A stretch of 64,000 nt of DNA from positions 90,423,968 to 90,487,967 of the forward strand of contig NC_084838.1 in assembly GCF_033115175.1 (NCBI RefSeq), in the 5' to 3' direction. Both the position numbers and the translations under genes were made by a program. Shown piece by piece: positions 25,147-33,478 of this stretch. Below the pieces are notes generated by a model, which worked only from the letters and a program-made list of their open reading frames with translations, had not been told where the DNA came from and searched no databases. Position 1 is the first letter of the stretch. Each line of letters starts with the position of its first letter. The stretch comes from Lepus europaeus (lineage: Eukaryota; Chordata; Mammalia; Lagomorpha; Leporidae).

Positions 25147-28100
25147 ATTGATTCTCCAGTCCACTGGTTCACTTCTCAAATGCTCCCAACAGACAGATCT
25201 GGGCCAGCCCAAAGCTAGGAGGCACAAATTCTATCCTCCTCTCCACATGGGTGGCACAGGCCCAAACACTAGTGTTAACTTCCACTGCCTTTCCAGGGAC
25301 ATTAGCAGAAAGCCTGTTCACAAGTAGACAAGCTTGAACCCCAACCAAGATTCCGCCAGCATCATTAGCAGCGGCTTATGTAGCTATGCAACACTGCAAA
25401 CCCTGAAATCACATGTAGAGAAATTCTCTGACTCATATTGCTTCCAATTTTCCCTTTTCTATAGCTTACCTTTGGGCCTTTTGATCCTATTTTGAGTGAC
25501 AATAGTCAGTCTCTTTCTCTATATCAGATGGCCCCCAAGGATACATCTCTGGCCCTTGGCATGATCTCCTTGATACTTCATTTTAGCTGGACCTGGGTGG
25601 GGCTGGTCATCTCAGATGACCACGATGGAATTCAGTTTCTCTCAGACATTACAGAAACCATGGAAAGGAACAGAGTATGTGTAGCCTTTCTGGAAATGGT
25701 CCCAGTCACTGCAGTGTCATACTTCAAAAAAGCTTGGTCATATCATCGCCAGATCAGGCAATCATCAGCTGATGTGGTGATCATTTATGGTGATGCTGAT
25801 TTTCTACTCGGTTTCACTATTAGTATTGACCAAGATTCAATTATATGGAAAGTCTGGATCACAACCTCACAATGGGTTATCAATACTGAAAAGAACAATT
25901 TCTTACTTGACACTTTCCACGGGACTCTGATTTTTTCACATCACCATGAGGAGATTTCTGGATTCAAAAATTTTATCGAGACAGCTACCCCTTCCAAATA
26001 TCCAGAAGACGTTTACCTCACTTCATTGTGGAATTCTTCTTTTAATTGCTCGATTTCTGAGTCTCACTATGAAACATTAGAGACCTGTCCTCTCAATGCA
26101 TCTTTGGCCTGGCTGCCTAGGAACATTATGGACATGTCTATGACTGATGGGAGTTACAATGTATACAATGCTGTGTATGCTGTGGCCCAGACCCTTCATG
26201 AAATGATGCTTCAACACGTAGAAATGCAACCAATGTGGAATGAACAAGGACTGACCTTTGCCCCCTGGCAGGTAAGGTCTCCTCCACTGCATGTCAAGTA
26301 CTAAAGTTAATGCATATTTCATAAGTGGCGTCTGAGCTGCCCAACCAAATCAGTACAGCATTTTTCTCCAGAACACACAAGATTCTGCACGTGTTTCATT
26401 CTTAGGACAATCTAGACACGAGTAGAAATGGGCATATATTTCAAAATACCCTCTGGCAAGAGGATGTGATCATGAATCAAGATGTAAACTTTGTGTTTAC
26501 AAGGACAACATCCATTCTACCTAATGCCTCCAAAGTAAAAAGAAATACTATTTATCATGAAGTTATTCCATGAAAACAGACCAATTTCTTTAAGTGTCAA
26601 CATGCTTCTGAGAACAATAATGCATACTTTATGTCAATGATCTCTTTGAATTCTGCAACCACTTTAGGTGCCAATAACATCATTTTGCAGATTGTAGCCT
26701 GGAATTAACCAGTGATGAAATGAATGTGTGTAGACATCACTCTAGACTTGATTTCTGCTGGATTCCCATGATCGCTGAATACGTGGTCTTTTTTTGTGTG
26801 TTTATTCTTAAATTGAGTGATACTTTATAAACATTATGATACTCAGTACTCCATAGTGGCTTCTCTTTTGTTTCATTGCATGATAAAGCTTTATTACAAA
26901 GTTGAAATTAAACAATGAAAAGTAAACAGTAATTCAAGCTCACTGTCTCAACAATGAAGCACAATTCCTCATAGAATGGTGAACCCCTTTCTTTTAGCTG
27001 CACCCCTTTCTGAAAAATATCCAATTCAACAATCCTGCTGGAGACCAAGTGAATATGGATCAGAAAAGAAAACTGGACGCAGAGTATGACATTCTCAACT
27101 TTTGGAATTTTCCAGAGGGTCTTGGCTATAAGGTCAAAGTAGGACACTTCTCACCGTATCTTCCAAATGACTGTCAATTGTCCTTAACAAAGGATATGAT
27201 AGAGTGGGCCACAGGAATTACACAGGTATGTTAGACCTAATCATAATGCTTTGCTCTACATATAAAAGACAAAATATAATGTTAATTTTAATGACTCGCA
27301 TGATTCATTAATGGTCATATATGAAGATGTAACAAACCACTTCCAGTTTAACATATATTCTTATTTACTGATTGGATGAAGAAGAGATAATGAGCAATTT
27401 AGATAGTTTTTCAATGTTCTTATATTGGACCTTATAAAATTAATATCACATCCAATAATTTAATAGTGTTTATGCATATGGGTATATTAATAGTAGAACA
27501 CTAAAAAACACTACTTTGATGATCATGGGAGTAGGTCAAAGACTGACTAAAAACACACATCTGATTTTCTTCAGATTCCTCACTCTGTATGCAGTGAGAG
27601 TTGTAATCCTGGATTCCGGAAATCCCCTCAGGAGGGAAAAGCTTCCTGTTGTTTTGACTGTACCCCGTGCCCAGAGAATGAGATTTCCAATGACACAGGT
27701 AACGTGTGCCTTCTGGAGAGACTTCTTCCATCTCTTTTATATTTTTCAACATCCTTCCAAAGACAAACTAAGGACCTCGTAAAGGACTACCGAGAAATTC
27801 TTCTTCCTTCCTTCAGTAATTTAATTGTAACTAATATTTCCTTGAAAAAAAAAACAGTATAGGTTCTTTGAACTACATTATTTGATTCACTGTGGGAGAT
27901 ATACTGTACACACTATTGTCTAAAGAAATCCCTTTTCAGTACCTCACGTTATCAAAGTTTCATTTCTATCAGGCAAGTTGACACATTATACTATTTTTTG
28001 GAAAACTTTTATTTGATAATTATAAATTTTGAAAGTACAACTTTTGGATTATAGCAGTTTTTCCCCCCCACAACCACCCTCCCACCCACAAACCATCCCA

Positions 28101-31100
28101 TCTCCTACTCCCTCTCCTATCTCATTCTTCATTAAGATTCATTTTCAATTATCTTTATATACAGAAGATCAACTTAGTATATACTAAGTAAAGATTTCAA
28201 CAGTTTGCACCCACACAGGCACACAAAGTATAAAGTACTGTTCGGAGACTAGTTTTACTGTTAATTCACATAGTACAAGGATTTAAGGACAGAGATCCTA
28301 CATGGGAAGTAAGTGCACAGTGACTCCTGTTGTTGATTTAACAATTGACAATTTATTTATGACTTCAGTAATCACCCAAGGCTCTTGTCAGGAGCTGCCA
28401 AGGCTATGGAAGCCTCTTGAGTTCAAACTCCGACCTTATTTAGACAAGGCCACAATCAAAGTGGAAGTTCTCTCCCCTCTTCAGAGAAAGGTACCTCCTT
28501 CTTTGATGGCCCGTTCTTCCCACTGGGATCTCACTCACAGTGATCTTTCATTTAGGTCATTTTTCTCCACAGTGTCTTGGCTTTCCATGCCTGAGAAACT
28601 CTCATGGGCTTTTTAGCCAGATTGAATGCTTTAAGGGCTGATTCTGAGATCAGAGTGCTGTTTAGTACATTTGCCATTCTATGAGTCTGCTGGGTATCCT
28701 GCTTCCCATGTTGGATTGTTTTCTCCTTTTTAATTCTATATTATTATTAGCAGACATTGGTCTTATTTGGATATATTATACTATTGATATCAAATTCCCA
28801 TTCTTTGTGAAGCTACATTTGTATAACATTGAAGACACCCCTAATTTCCCAGTGTTTAGCTTTCTTCTTCACATAGAGCATGTGTTCAGAAAGCTTGTGT
28901 CTGGATTAAGAAATTTGTAGATCTTCAACACAAAGGCTAATGATTGTACAGAATTCCCTCTGTGGATATGTGTTTCTCCCTGACTCCTAAAACTCGCAGT
29001 TGAGTAGGACAGACAGCATACAATGAGATGAACTCAGTGAGGTATCACAGCAGTCTAGTGAAGGTTGCACAGAGACTGATGAAATGAAATAAGTAACTGA
29101 GTGCACATTCTGCTAAGGCCATCATGGACTTTCACAGAAACAGTAGCACTTGTGTTATATCAAATAAATGAAGGGAGGAAGAAATTCTGTTATGATTATT
29201 GGAAATGGCAGGATAAAAGAAATCAAAAATCTCTCGAGCCCACATCTGAGTGATCTCAGAATGTTTGTGGTGGGAGCCGGCGCCGTGTTTCACTTGATTA
29301 ATCCTCTGCCTGCGGCACCGGCATCCCATATGGGTGCCAGGGTCTAGTCCCGTTTGCTCTTCTTCCAGTCCAGCTCTCTGCTGTGCCCTGGGAAGGCAGT
29401 GCAGAATGACCCAAGTGCTTGGGCCCCTGCACCTGGCTCCTGGCTTCAGATCGGCATAGCTCCGGCCTTAGTGACCATTTAGGGGATGAACCAATGGAAA
29501 GAAGACCTCTCTCTGTCTCTCTCTCACTGTCTATCTCTATCTGTCATATAAAAAAATTTAAACTAAAATAAAAATTAAAAAAAATAAAACAAAATATTTG
29601 TGGAAAAGAAAATTTGAAACTAAGTCAATGAAATCCATTTTTCATGAGATAAATGATGACTGGTTGCATTTTCAAAGCTGAATCCATAGATTAATCCCTT
29701 CCCATTATTCTTATGGGTACCAATAAATTCACTGGTGAACACTAGCAATGGCTCAACAACTCAGTCACACTCATTTTCTAGAACTCTTTCATAGACTAGG
29801 AAAAAAGAGTGAACTCATTCATTTTATGAGAACAGCTAAGTTCTCCTGCCCACACTTGGAAATTCCATCACTAGGTTAGCACTTTACAGGCCTCTGGCCT
29901 TCTTAGCTCAATTAACTCCTATCCCAAATGGAGATTTTTTTTCAGAATTTTATTTCATGGCAAAATCAGATTTACAGGTAATTCCCAGCAATGGTTTCTG
30001 GAAAGTAATGTAAAAACAATCTCAATTATTGTAGGCTAAGGTAATGAAATTCAACTTTTATTATATGCAAAATGCAAGGTTCTTTAAGAAAGGCCATGGA
30101 AAATGGCATTAAGAAATAGGCTGATTTTGGCACCAAAAAAAGATGAAATCCTAGCACTGGTATTACAAATAGGTGTCTAATGAAATTTTTATTTGAAAGC
30201 ATTACAGAAAGTGAGGGAGAGGCAGAGAGAGATCTTCCATCCACTAGTAAACTCCCCAAATGCCCACAATGGCCAAGGATGGACCATGCCAAAGGCAGGA
30301 GCTTCTTCTAGGTCTCCAACGTCGGAGTAGTGGCCCAAGCACGTGGAATGTATTCTACTGCTTTCCTGGGCATAGTAGCAGGGAGCCGGATGAAAAATGG
30401 AACACCTGACACTCAAACTGCTGCCCATAAGGGATGCTGGTGTTGCAGCAGGTGGGCTACGGCACAATGCAGCCCAGGAAATTAGCAAAATTTTGATACT
30501 TCTTTGAAAATAATAAAAAAATAAGTCTTCACTAGGAAAATGCCTGAAATATTTTAATCTTGTAAGGCTGTTGACAGCACCATAAAACACAAATCACATT
30601 TTGTGCCTCAACAGTAGAAGCAAATAGAAGATAATAATGCTCAATATGAGCATTTTTACTAGACAGTATTCTGCAGACCCTGGCCTATATAATTTTCAGA
30701 ATAAAGAAATTTTGAAAATTATCAGAACTTAAAAAATAAAACAGGTATTTCATATGATATGCTGTATAGTATAAAATCCAGGTAAATTAATGAAAAGCTG
30801 AATGCAGTAGAGCCTGAGTACAACTTAATATCGAAAATCCTATTTCTAAATCCCAACATTATGCCATTTTGAAAAGAAATTTTAGAACATGACATTTACT
30901 ATACCTTATTACTTGTACCTAGGAATAAACCTACTGTAAGCTTTCGGAGACTCTAAGTAAAATTTAAAATACTTAGAAAGTAAAATCTGACATAAGTGAT
31001 GAGATACTTTCGTGGCTAGAAAGTAGTCAGTGCTAATTTGATCTGCTGACTCAATGCAAATGCAATTCAAATTCCAATATATTTTGTGTTGGAAATAACA

Positions 31101-32607
31101 ACTGGTTAAAAGGTGGGAATGCCTACAATAGCTGATATGAAGTATTGTCATATGTACCTGGATATTCAAAAACTACATGGAAATTCATACAGTAGGGTAA
31201 TGCATGGCTCTCTATGTGGTTAAGGTACAAAAATGAACATACATTTATTTTAAATCCATTTTTCATGATCTTTTGTGGTGTATTCATGTTTTCACACAAT
31301 ACATTAGATTATCAAACTCACAGCAGTTTCTCAATAACTGCTTGTTCTTTGAATGAATATACCAAGTCAACTGACTTCATAATTATAATTAGTTTTGTCC
31401 TCTGGGTGTGCCTGTTAGTATTCTGTGAGAATAAAAGCCTGTTCTCACTGAAATGCCAAATGCTTGAAAATAAGGAGAAGAAATAACAACATTGTTTACT
31501 GCATGTTCAGGAAAATGGGCAGAATTGATTTGGAATAATTTCCCAGATAGCATTCTTTATTTTGGGCCAAGAAAAACAAAAGAAAGGCAATTTGGTTCAA
31601 TTAGAAAATGAACTGAGAGATGGTGGCCAGTGAATAAGAGAAAAATACTGATGCAGGACTGATGACAATTTGGGTTTTCCCTAGACATGGATCAGTGTAT
31701 GAAGTGTGCAGACCATCAGTACGCTAATGTGGAGCGAAACCAATGCCTCCAGAAAGCTGTGACCTTTCTTGGTTATGAAGACCCCTTGGGGAAGTCCCTG
31801 GCCTGCACAGCTCTGGGCTTCTCTGTCCTCACAGTGCTTGCTTTGGGCATCTTCGTGAAGCACAGAGACACTCCCATCGTCAAGGCCAATAACCGGGTTC
31901 TCAGCTACATCCTCCTCATCTCCCTCACCTTCTGTTTTCTCTGCTCCTTACTCTTCATTGGACGTCCCAACACGGCCACCTGCATCCTCCAGCAGACTAC
32001 ATTTGGGATGGTGTTCACCGTGGCTGTCTCCACTGTCTTGGCCAAAACTATTACTGTGGTTCTGGCTTTCAAGATCACTGCTCCAGGGAGAAGAATTCGG
32101 CATTTGCTGGTGTCAGGGGCGCCTAACGCTGTCATTCCCATCTGCTCCCTCATCCAACTGACCCTTTGTGGAATATGGCTGGGGACCTCTCCTCCTTTCA
32201 TCGACACAGATGTACACGCTGAATATGCACACATCATCATTGTGTGCAACAAGGGCTCAGCCACTGCCTTCTACTGTGTCCTGGGATACCTGGGCTCCTT
32301 GGCCCTGGGCAGCTTTACTGTAGCTTTCCTAGCCAGGAACCTGCCCGACACATTCAATGAGGCCAAGTTCCTGACATTCAGTATGGTGGTTTTCTGTAGC
32401 GTCTGGGTCACCTTCCTCCCTGTCTATCACAGCACCAAGGGGAAGGTCATGGTGGCTGTGGAGGTCTTCTCCATCTTGGCCTCCAGTGCAGGGCTCCTAG
32501 GCTGCATCTTTGCCCCGAAGTGCTACGTTATTTTGTTGAGACCCGATAGGAACTCTCTGCATGGGTTTAGGGATAAAGTGCATCCTGGGAGTAATAAGCC
32601 CTCTTAA
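3214..32607 (+). CDS. Vomeronasal type-2 receptor (V2R, Vmn2r family), complete six-exon gene
   Basis: Class C GPCR expected in basal vomeronasal sensory neurons, where V2Rs detect peptide and protein pheromones and signal through Go and TRPC2 (family knowledge). Join 3214-3410, 24488-24779, 25465-26271, 26998-27225, 27575-27698, 31685-32607: 2571 nt, 856 aa plus TAA, a usual V2R length. All introns are GT-AG and the phases fit (2, 0, 0, 0, 1). Seen in the protein: signal peptide about 1-22; Venus-flytrap domain about 30-505, including '[14 protein letters not shown]' and 'LTFGPFDP'; nine-cysteine linker about 513-570; seven-helix domain about 588-835, including 'PIVKANNR', '[17 protein letters not shown]' and '[19 protein letters not shown]'. 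N-X-S/T sites occur at Asn94 and Asn128 and around 'NSS', 'NCS' and 'NAS' in exon 3. No stop, frameshift or lost cysteine is visible, so it is probably functional. Intron 1 is about 21 kb because of nested L1s. The exact orthologue cannot be named without a search. No convincing poly(A) site was identified; one weak AATAAA lies at 33453-33458. Confidence 0.95.
3411..6244. other. Intron 1, 5' part: no recognisable feature
   Basis: About 2.8 kb of AT-rich sequence directly after exon 1. I see no exon-like ORF, no clear SINE and no young L1. Ancient repeats too diverged to recognise by eye may be present. Confidence 0.5.
6245..6540 (-). mobile_element. Old diverged CSINE
   Basis: Reverse-strand SINE order is visible: 'tttatttgaaatatagacag', 'ctgctggttctctacccaaat', 'gcaggaagcaggaac', 'gaacttgaaccaggcac', ending near 'ctgctgccaaagcaca'. 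Strongly diverged and without a clear TSD, so an old insertion. Confidence 0.7.
6837..7512 (-). mobile_element. 5'-truncated lagomorph L1 (3' UTR only) with TSD
   Basis: Begins on the left with a T-run and 'aacttttatttaatgaatat' (L1 3' end on the minus strand) and continues through the lagomorph L1 3' UTR to 'ttggctttccatgcctg'. Flanked by near-identical 15-bp duplications at 6822-6836 and 7548-7562 (one mismatch). Between the L1 5' truncation point and the right TSD lies an inverted tRNA-Glu 5' half (7514-7547). It also carries a 69-bp tandem duplication. Confidence 0.88.
6931..7068 (-). repeat. 69-bp tandem duplication inside L1 3' UTR
   Basis: 6931-6999 and 7000-7068 are two directly adjacent 69-bp copies starting 'gcaaccatcccctctcccgc', with two mismatches (c/g and a/c). 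The other L1 3' UTRs in the window (14.6, 28.0, 59.2 and 63.8 kb) have one copy. Confidence 0.95.
7514..7552 (+). pseudogene. tRNA-Glu (CTC-type) 5'-half fragment
   Basis: Starts exactly at the mature tRNA 5' end ('tccctggtagtctagtggtt') and runs into the anticodon loop, ending in 'tcacc'. About 35 of 39 positions agree with the recalled mammalian tRNA-Glu(CTC); three differences are G to A. The 3' half is absent, so it cannot be a functional tRNA. The last five bases overlap the right-hand TSD of the adjacent L1, which suggests capture during that L1 insertion. Confidence 0.8.
7672..7737 (-). mobile_element. CSINE head-only fragment (about 66 bp)
   Basis: Reverse complement of only the tRNA-like 5' head of a young CSINE, containing 'ggactagaacccggtgtgcc' and 'aggcggaggattagcctgtt'. 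The body, CT stretch and A tail are missing. No convincing TSD. It is almost identical to the heads of complete copies at 15.4, 44.8 and 48.0 kb. Confidence 0.85.
7753..8087 (-). mobile_element. CSINE, older, with 11-bp TSD
   Basis: T-run followed by the reverse SINE order ('gaagccaggagcctggaac', 'ggtctcccacaggag', 'gggccatcttctgctac'). Near-perfect TSD 'tgctg(g/a)ctttt' at 7742-7752 and 8088-8098. Confidence 0.88.
8099..9014. other. Intron 1 sequence, probable ancient L1 remnant
   Basis: 8635-8830 resembles an old L1 3' end ('acggtgcaacagaacacca'). The rest is AT-rich with no recognised feature. Confidence 0.4.
9699..10029 (-). mobile_element. CSINE with 14-bp TSD
   Basis: Reverse-strand SINE starting 'taaagatttatttattt'. 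Perfect TSD 'catagtaagttttt' at 9685-9698 and 10030-10043. Inserted in the 3' UTR of the outer L1. Confidence 0.93.
13001..13332 (-). mobile_element. CSINE with TSD in outer L1
   Basis: Reverse-strand SINE; TSD 'tacat(t/a)tccttttt' at 12987-13000 and 13333-13346. It interrupts the L1 ORF2 region, which resumes at once on the right. Confidence 0.92.
14060..14377 (-). mobile_element. CSINE with 15-bp TSD in outer L1
   Basis: Reverse-strand SINE ending 'gagccatggtgctggcccc'. TSD 'ctgttcattacttaa' at 14045-14059 against 'ctgttcactgcttaa' at 14378-14392. Confidence 0.9.
15143..15487 (-). mobile_element. Young CSINE in nested L1 3' UTR
   Basis: Complete reverse-strand copy with a CpG-rich head. 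TSD 'catttagg(t/a)cttt' on both sides (from 15130 and from 15488). Interrupts the L1 3' UTR. Confidence 0.93.
16284..16614 (+). mobile_element. Young CSINE in nested L1
   Basis: Complete forward copy; perfect 13-bp TSD 'agaatatatacag' at 16271-16283 and 16615-16627. Opposite in orientation to the copy 0.8 kb to the left. Confidence 0.95.
16628..18195 (-). pseudogene. L1 ORF2 C-terminal half, broken
   Basis: Minus-strand frames at 17418-17816 and 17836-18150 read as L1 ORF2 reverse transcriptase thumb and downstream region ('[17 protein letters not shown]', '[20 protein letters not shown]', '[20 protein letters not shown]'). The catalytic FADD box is at the 5' edge as '[12 protein letters not shown]', with the second Asp changed to Gly. 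Sequence 5' of this is missing: the junction at about 18185-18195 leads straight to inter-ORF sequence. The endonuclease and most of the RT palm are absent. Confidence 0.85.
18250..19050 (-). pseudogene. L1 ORF1 (RNA-binding protein), degenerate
   Basis: 18298-18546 on the minus strand gives the conserved ORF1 C-terminal domain ('[20 protein letters not shown]', '[15 protein letters not shown]', '[16 protein letters not shown]'). Upstream coiled-coil sequence continues to about 19050 with stops. ORF1 binds L1 RNA as a trimer in intact elements; this copy is broken. Confidence 0.85.
20404..20595 (-). pseudogene. L1 ORF2 endonuclease N-terminus of the outer L1
   Basis: 63-codon minus frame with '[20 protein letters not shown]', '[20 protein letters not shown]' and 'RLKVK', the start of the AP-like endonuclease domain. 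It includes the asparagine of the 'LNINxLN' motif and the glutamate of 'QETHL'. Cut off by the nested L1 at 20310. Confidence 0.85.
21508..21663 (-). mobile_element. Short retroposon resembling an LTR-derived RNA 3' end
   Basis: About 156 bp flanked by 'ctctgatgg(t/c)tttt' (from 21494 and from 21664). On the minus strand it reads CT-rich sequence, then 'ggtttccaccaataaattc' with a poly(A) signal (TTTATT on + at 21523-21528), then a short A-run. It looks like a poly(A) RNA copy with TSD, possibly an LTR R-region transcript, inserted in the L1 5' UTR. Family assignment is tentative. Confidence 0.55.
22262..23250 (+). mobile_element. Old L1, ORF2 end and 3' UTR
   Basis: Forward L1 phrases run in order ('atgaaatgggcaaaggact', 'ccactgttggtggaaatgta', 'tatgatccagcca', 'tgctgagtgaaataagccag'), ending in a purine-rich 3' UTR with 'gggagggagaggaagggttc'. 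It abuts the 5' end of the outer minus-strand L1. Confidence 0.85.
23251..24487. other. Intron 1, 3' end
   Basis: AT-rich, about 1.2 kb, with a purine-rich stretch at 24175-24260 and a (CA)n run at 24273-24295. No recognised gene or young repeat. It ends with the exon 2 acceptor. Confidence 0.5.
24273..24295. repeat. (CA)n microsatellite
   Basis: About 11 CA units, 190 bp before exon 2. Confidence 0.95.
24488..24779 (+). CDS. V2R exon 2: Venus-flytrap lobe I
   Basis: Codes the last base of codon 66 through residue 163 (292 nt). The acceptor is 'ttcacag' before 24488 and the donor is GTGAGG at 24780. Contains '[20 protein letters not shown]', '[12 protein letters not shown]' and '[20 protein letters not shown]', which are characteristic of V2Rs. 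Glycosylation sites are Asn94 (NMS) and Asn128 (NYT). It ends in phase 0 with Gln163. Confidence 0.93.
25050..25410 (-). mobile_element. Old CSINE in intron 2
   Basis: Reverse-strand SINE features ('ttaatttatttagcaggaag', a (GA)n run, 'ccactggttcacttctcaaa', 'cacatgggtggcacaggccc'). It fills most of intron 2 (24780-25464) and ends about 55 bp before the exon 3 acceptor without disrupting it. Confidence 0.8.
25113..25142. repeat. (GA)n run within old SINE
   Basis: 15 GA units, an expansion of the SINE's own CT/GA-rich region. Confidence 0.95.
25465..26271 (+). CDS. V2R exon 3: bulk of the ligand-binding domain
   Basis: Codes residues 164-432 (807 nt, phase 0 at both ends). The acceptor follows a pyrimidine tract ending 'ctatag'; the donor is GTAAGG at 26272. 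It starts '[15 protein letters not shown]' and contains '[16 protein letters not shown]', '[14 protein letters not shown]', '[12 protein letters not shown]', '[18 protein letters not shown]' and '[14 protein letters not shown]', the standard order for V2R exon 3. Its length of about 800 nt is normal. The reading frame is uninterrupted. Confidence 0.95.
26272..26997. other. V2R intron 3
   Basis: 726 bp, GT at 26272 and AG at 26996-26997. No repeat recognised. Confidence 0.8.
26998..27225 (+). CDS. V2R exon 4: end of Venus-flytrap domain
   Basis: Codes residues 433-508 (228 nt, phase 0 at both ends). The acceptor is 'cttttag'; the donor is GTATGT at 27226. Contains '[18 protein letters not shown]', '[19 protein letters not shown]', 'VGHFSPY' and '[10 protein letters not shown]', all typical of the exon joining the flytrap to the cysteine-rich linker. 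Confidence 0.94.
27226..27574. other. V2R intron 4
   Basis: 349 bp, GT-AG, AT-rich, no recognised element. Confidence 0.85.
27575..27698 (+). CDS. V2R exon 5: cysteine-rich linker (NCD3G)
   Basis: Codes residues 509-549 and the first base of Asp550 (124 nt, the canonical size of this exon in the family). The acceptor is 'ttcttcag'; the donor is GTAACG at 27699. Supplies the first six of nine linker cysteines ([14 protein letters not shown]) and ends '[10 protein letters not shown]'. The linker couples flytrap closure to the seven-helix domain in class C receptors. Confidence 0.92.
27995..28768 (-). mobile_element. 5'-truncated lagomorph L1 (3' UTR) in intron 5
   Basis: Starts with a short T-run and 'aacttttatttgataattat', then the lagomorph L1 3' UTR on the minus strand, ending near 'cagacattggtctt'. 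The TSD-like sequence 'a(c/t)attatactatt' lies at about 27982-27994 and 28771-28783. Confidence 0.87.
28784..29274. other. Intron 5 sequence without recognised feature
   Basis: About 490 bp between the L1 and the next SINE; no ORF or repeat recognised. Confidence 0.5.
29275..29594 (+). mobile_element. CSINE in intron 5
   Basis: Forward SINE starting 'gagccggcgccgtgtttcac' and ending in an A-rich tail. A short TSD 'tttgtgg' is seen just before and just after. Partly diverged. Confidence 0.87.
29595..30179. other. Intron 5 sequence without recognised feature
   Basis: AT-rich; nothing recognised. Confidence 0.5.
30180..30477 (-). mobile_element. Old CSINE in intron 5
   Basis: Reverse order 'tttttatttgaaagcattac', 'gggagaggcagagagagatc', 'gcaggagcttcttctaggtc', ending 'ggctacggcacaatgcagcc'. 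Diverged. Confidence 0.82.
30478..31684. other. Intron 5, 3' part
   Basis: 1.2 kb, AT-rich, no recognised repeat or ORF. Ends with the exon 6 acceptor. Confidence 0.55.
31685..32607 (+). CDS. V2R exon 6: end of linker and seven-transmembrane domain
   Basis: Codes residues 550-856 and TAA. The acceptor is 'ccctag'; the bases AC complete Asp550. It supplies the last three linker cysteines (DQC, MKC, NQC). TM1 is about 588-610, followed by '[16 protein letters not shown]' into TM2; TM3 holds '[18 protein letters not shown]'; TM5 begins near '[12 protein letters not shown]'; TM6 holds '[18 protein letters not shown]'; TM7 is near '[16 protein letters not shown]'. It ends with a short basic tail. 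The single uninterrupted exon carrying the whole membrane domain is the V2R hallmark. Confidence 0.96.
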
Positions 32608-32962
32608 GTCATAACTCATGAGTTTCCGAAAACAAATAGAGGGTCTGAAGACAAAGCTCTGTCACTACTGCATTCAGGTATTAAATGACAATATGGAACT
32701 GACTGCAGTACACAAGTGATTTTACTTTATTATTTAGTAATATTAGCTTCACTCAAATCTGAACCTATCAGCTTTTTACTTTCAATGTCATTTAATTACT
32801 TTTCTCCTATTTTGGGTGCATGTATGTATATATCTGTGTGTATGCTTATCTGTGATTATTCCTAGAATCCTTGATTTTGTTTTTGACCCACCATTATTTG
32901 TTTTTCATCTGACTTTTTCATTTATTTTTCCTAATTTTTATAGTGTATTAAATGTGTGTGTG

Positions 32963-33004
<42 letters not shown>

Positions 33005-33478
33005 TGTATATATGTATTTGTTGCTGTATCTGGACATCTCATATATTCATTCTTTTTTTCCTCCTGAAGAGAAACAATGCTTTTTAAATGCTAATGTAGC
33101 ATATTTTGATATCTGGTAATATATTTTTCACTTTTTCAATACTACTGAGACTATTTTTGCAGGTTTCTTTGATTTGTGTGACATTTTGAATTATTTAATT
33201 GACTTTCCTAACTATAAATGCTTTACATTGTTAAACTGTACATATTTATTGCTCATAGTATACTAATTCATTACATGTATTCCAGTAATGAAGATCATTT
33301 CCACTAGCTCAAACATTAAAAAAAGTTTTGACTACATATTTGTATAAGGTGAAATTCTTTTAAACGCATACTGATCAAATCATAACAAACATTTCCATCT
33401 CCCTTATCCTTATTTATGATTGGAACCTACAAGCCTCTCTCTTGTATTTGGTAATAAAATATCTAACAGGCTGTACTG
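32608..33478. other. 3' flank or 3' UTR of the V2R gene
   Basis: Directly follows the stop codon. Contains a TG/TA microsatellite and, at 33453-33458, one AATAAA that could serve as a distant poly(A) signal but may belong to repeat sequence. No nearer canonical signal was seen. Confidence 0.45.
32953..33002. repeat. (TG)n(TA)n(TG)n microsatellite
   Basis: Compound dinucleotide repeat: a short TG run, about 7 TA, then about 13 TG units. Confidence 0.95.

Noticed and set aside
29275..29594. tRNA-like A and B boxes in SINE heads as tRNA genes (here and at the other CSINEs)
   Set aside because: They belong to CSINE heads; no complete cloverleaf with a clean anticodon arm was seen.
31681..32264. 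Minus-strand frames over the V2R last exon
   Set aside because: Antisense shadows of the conserved receptor exon.
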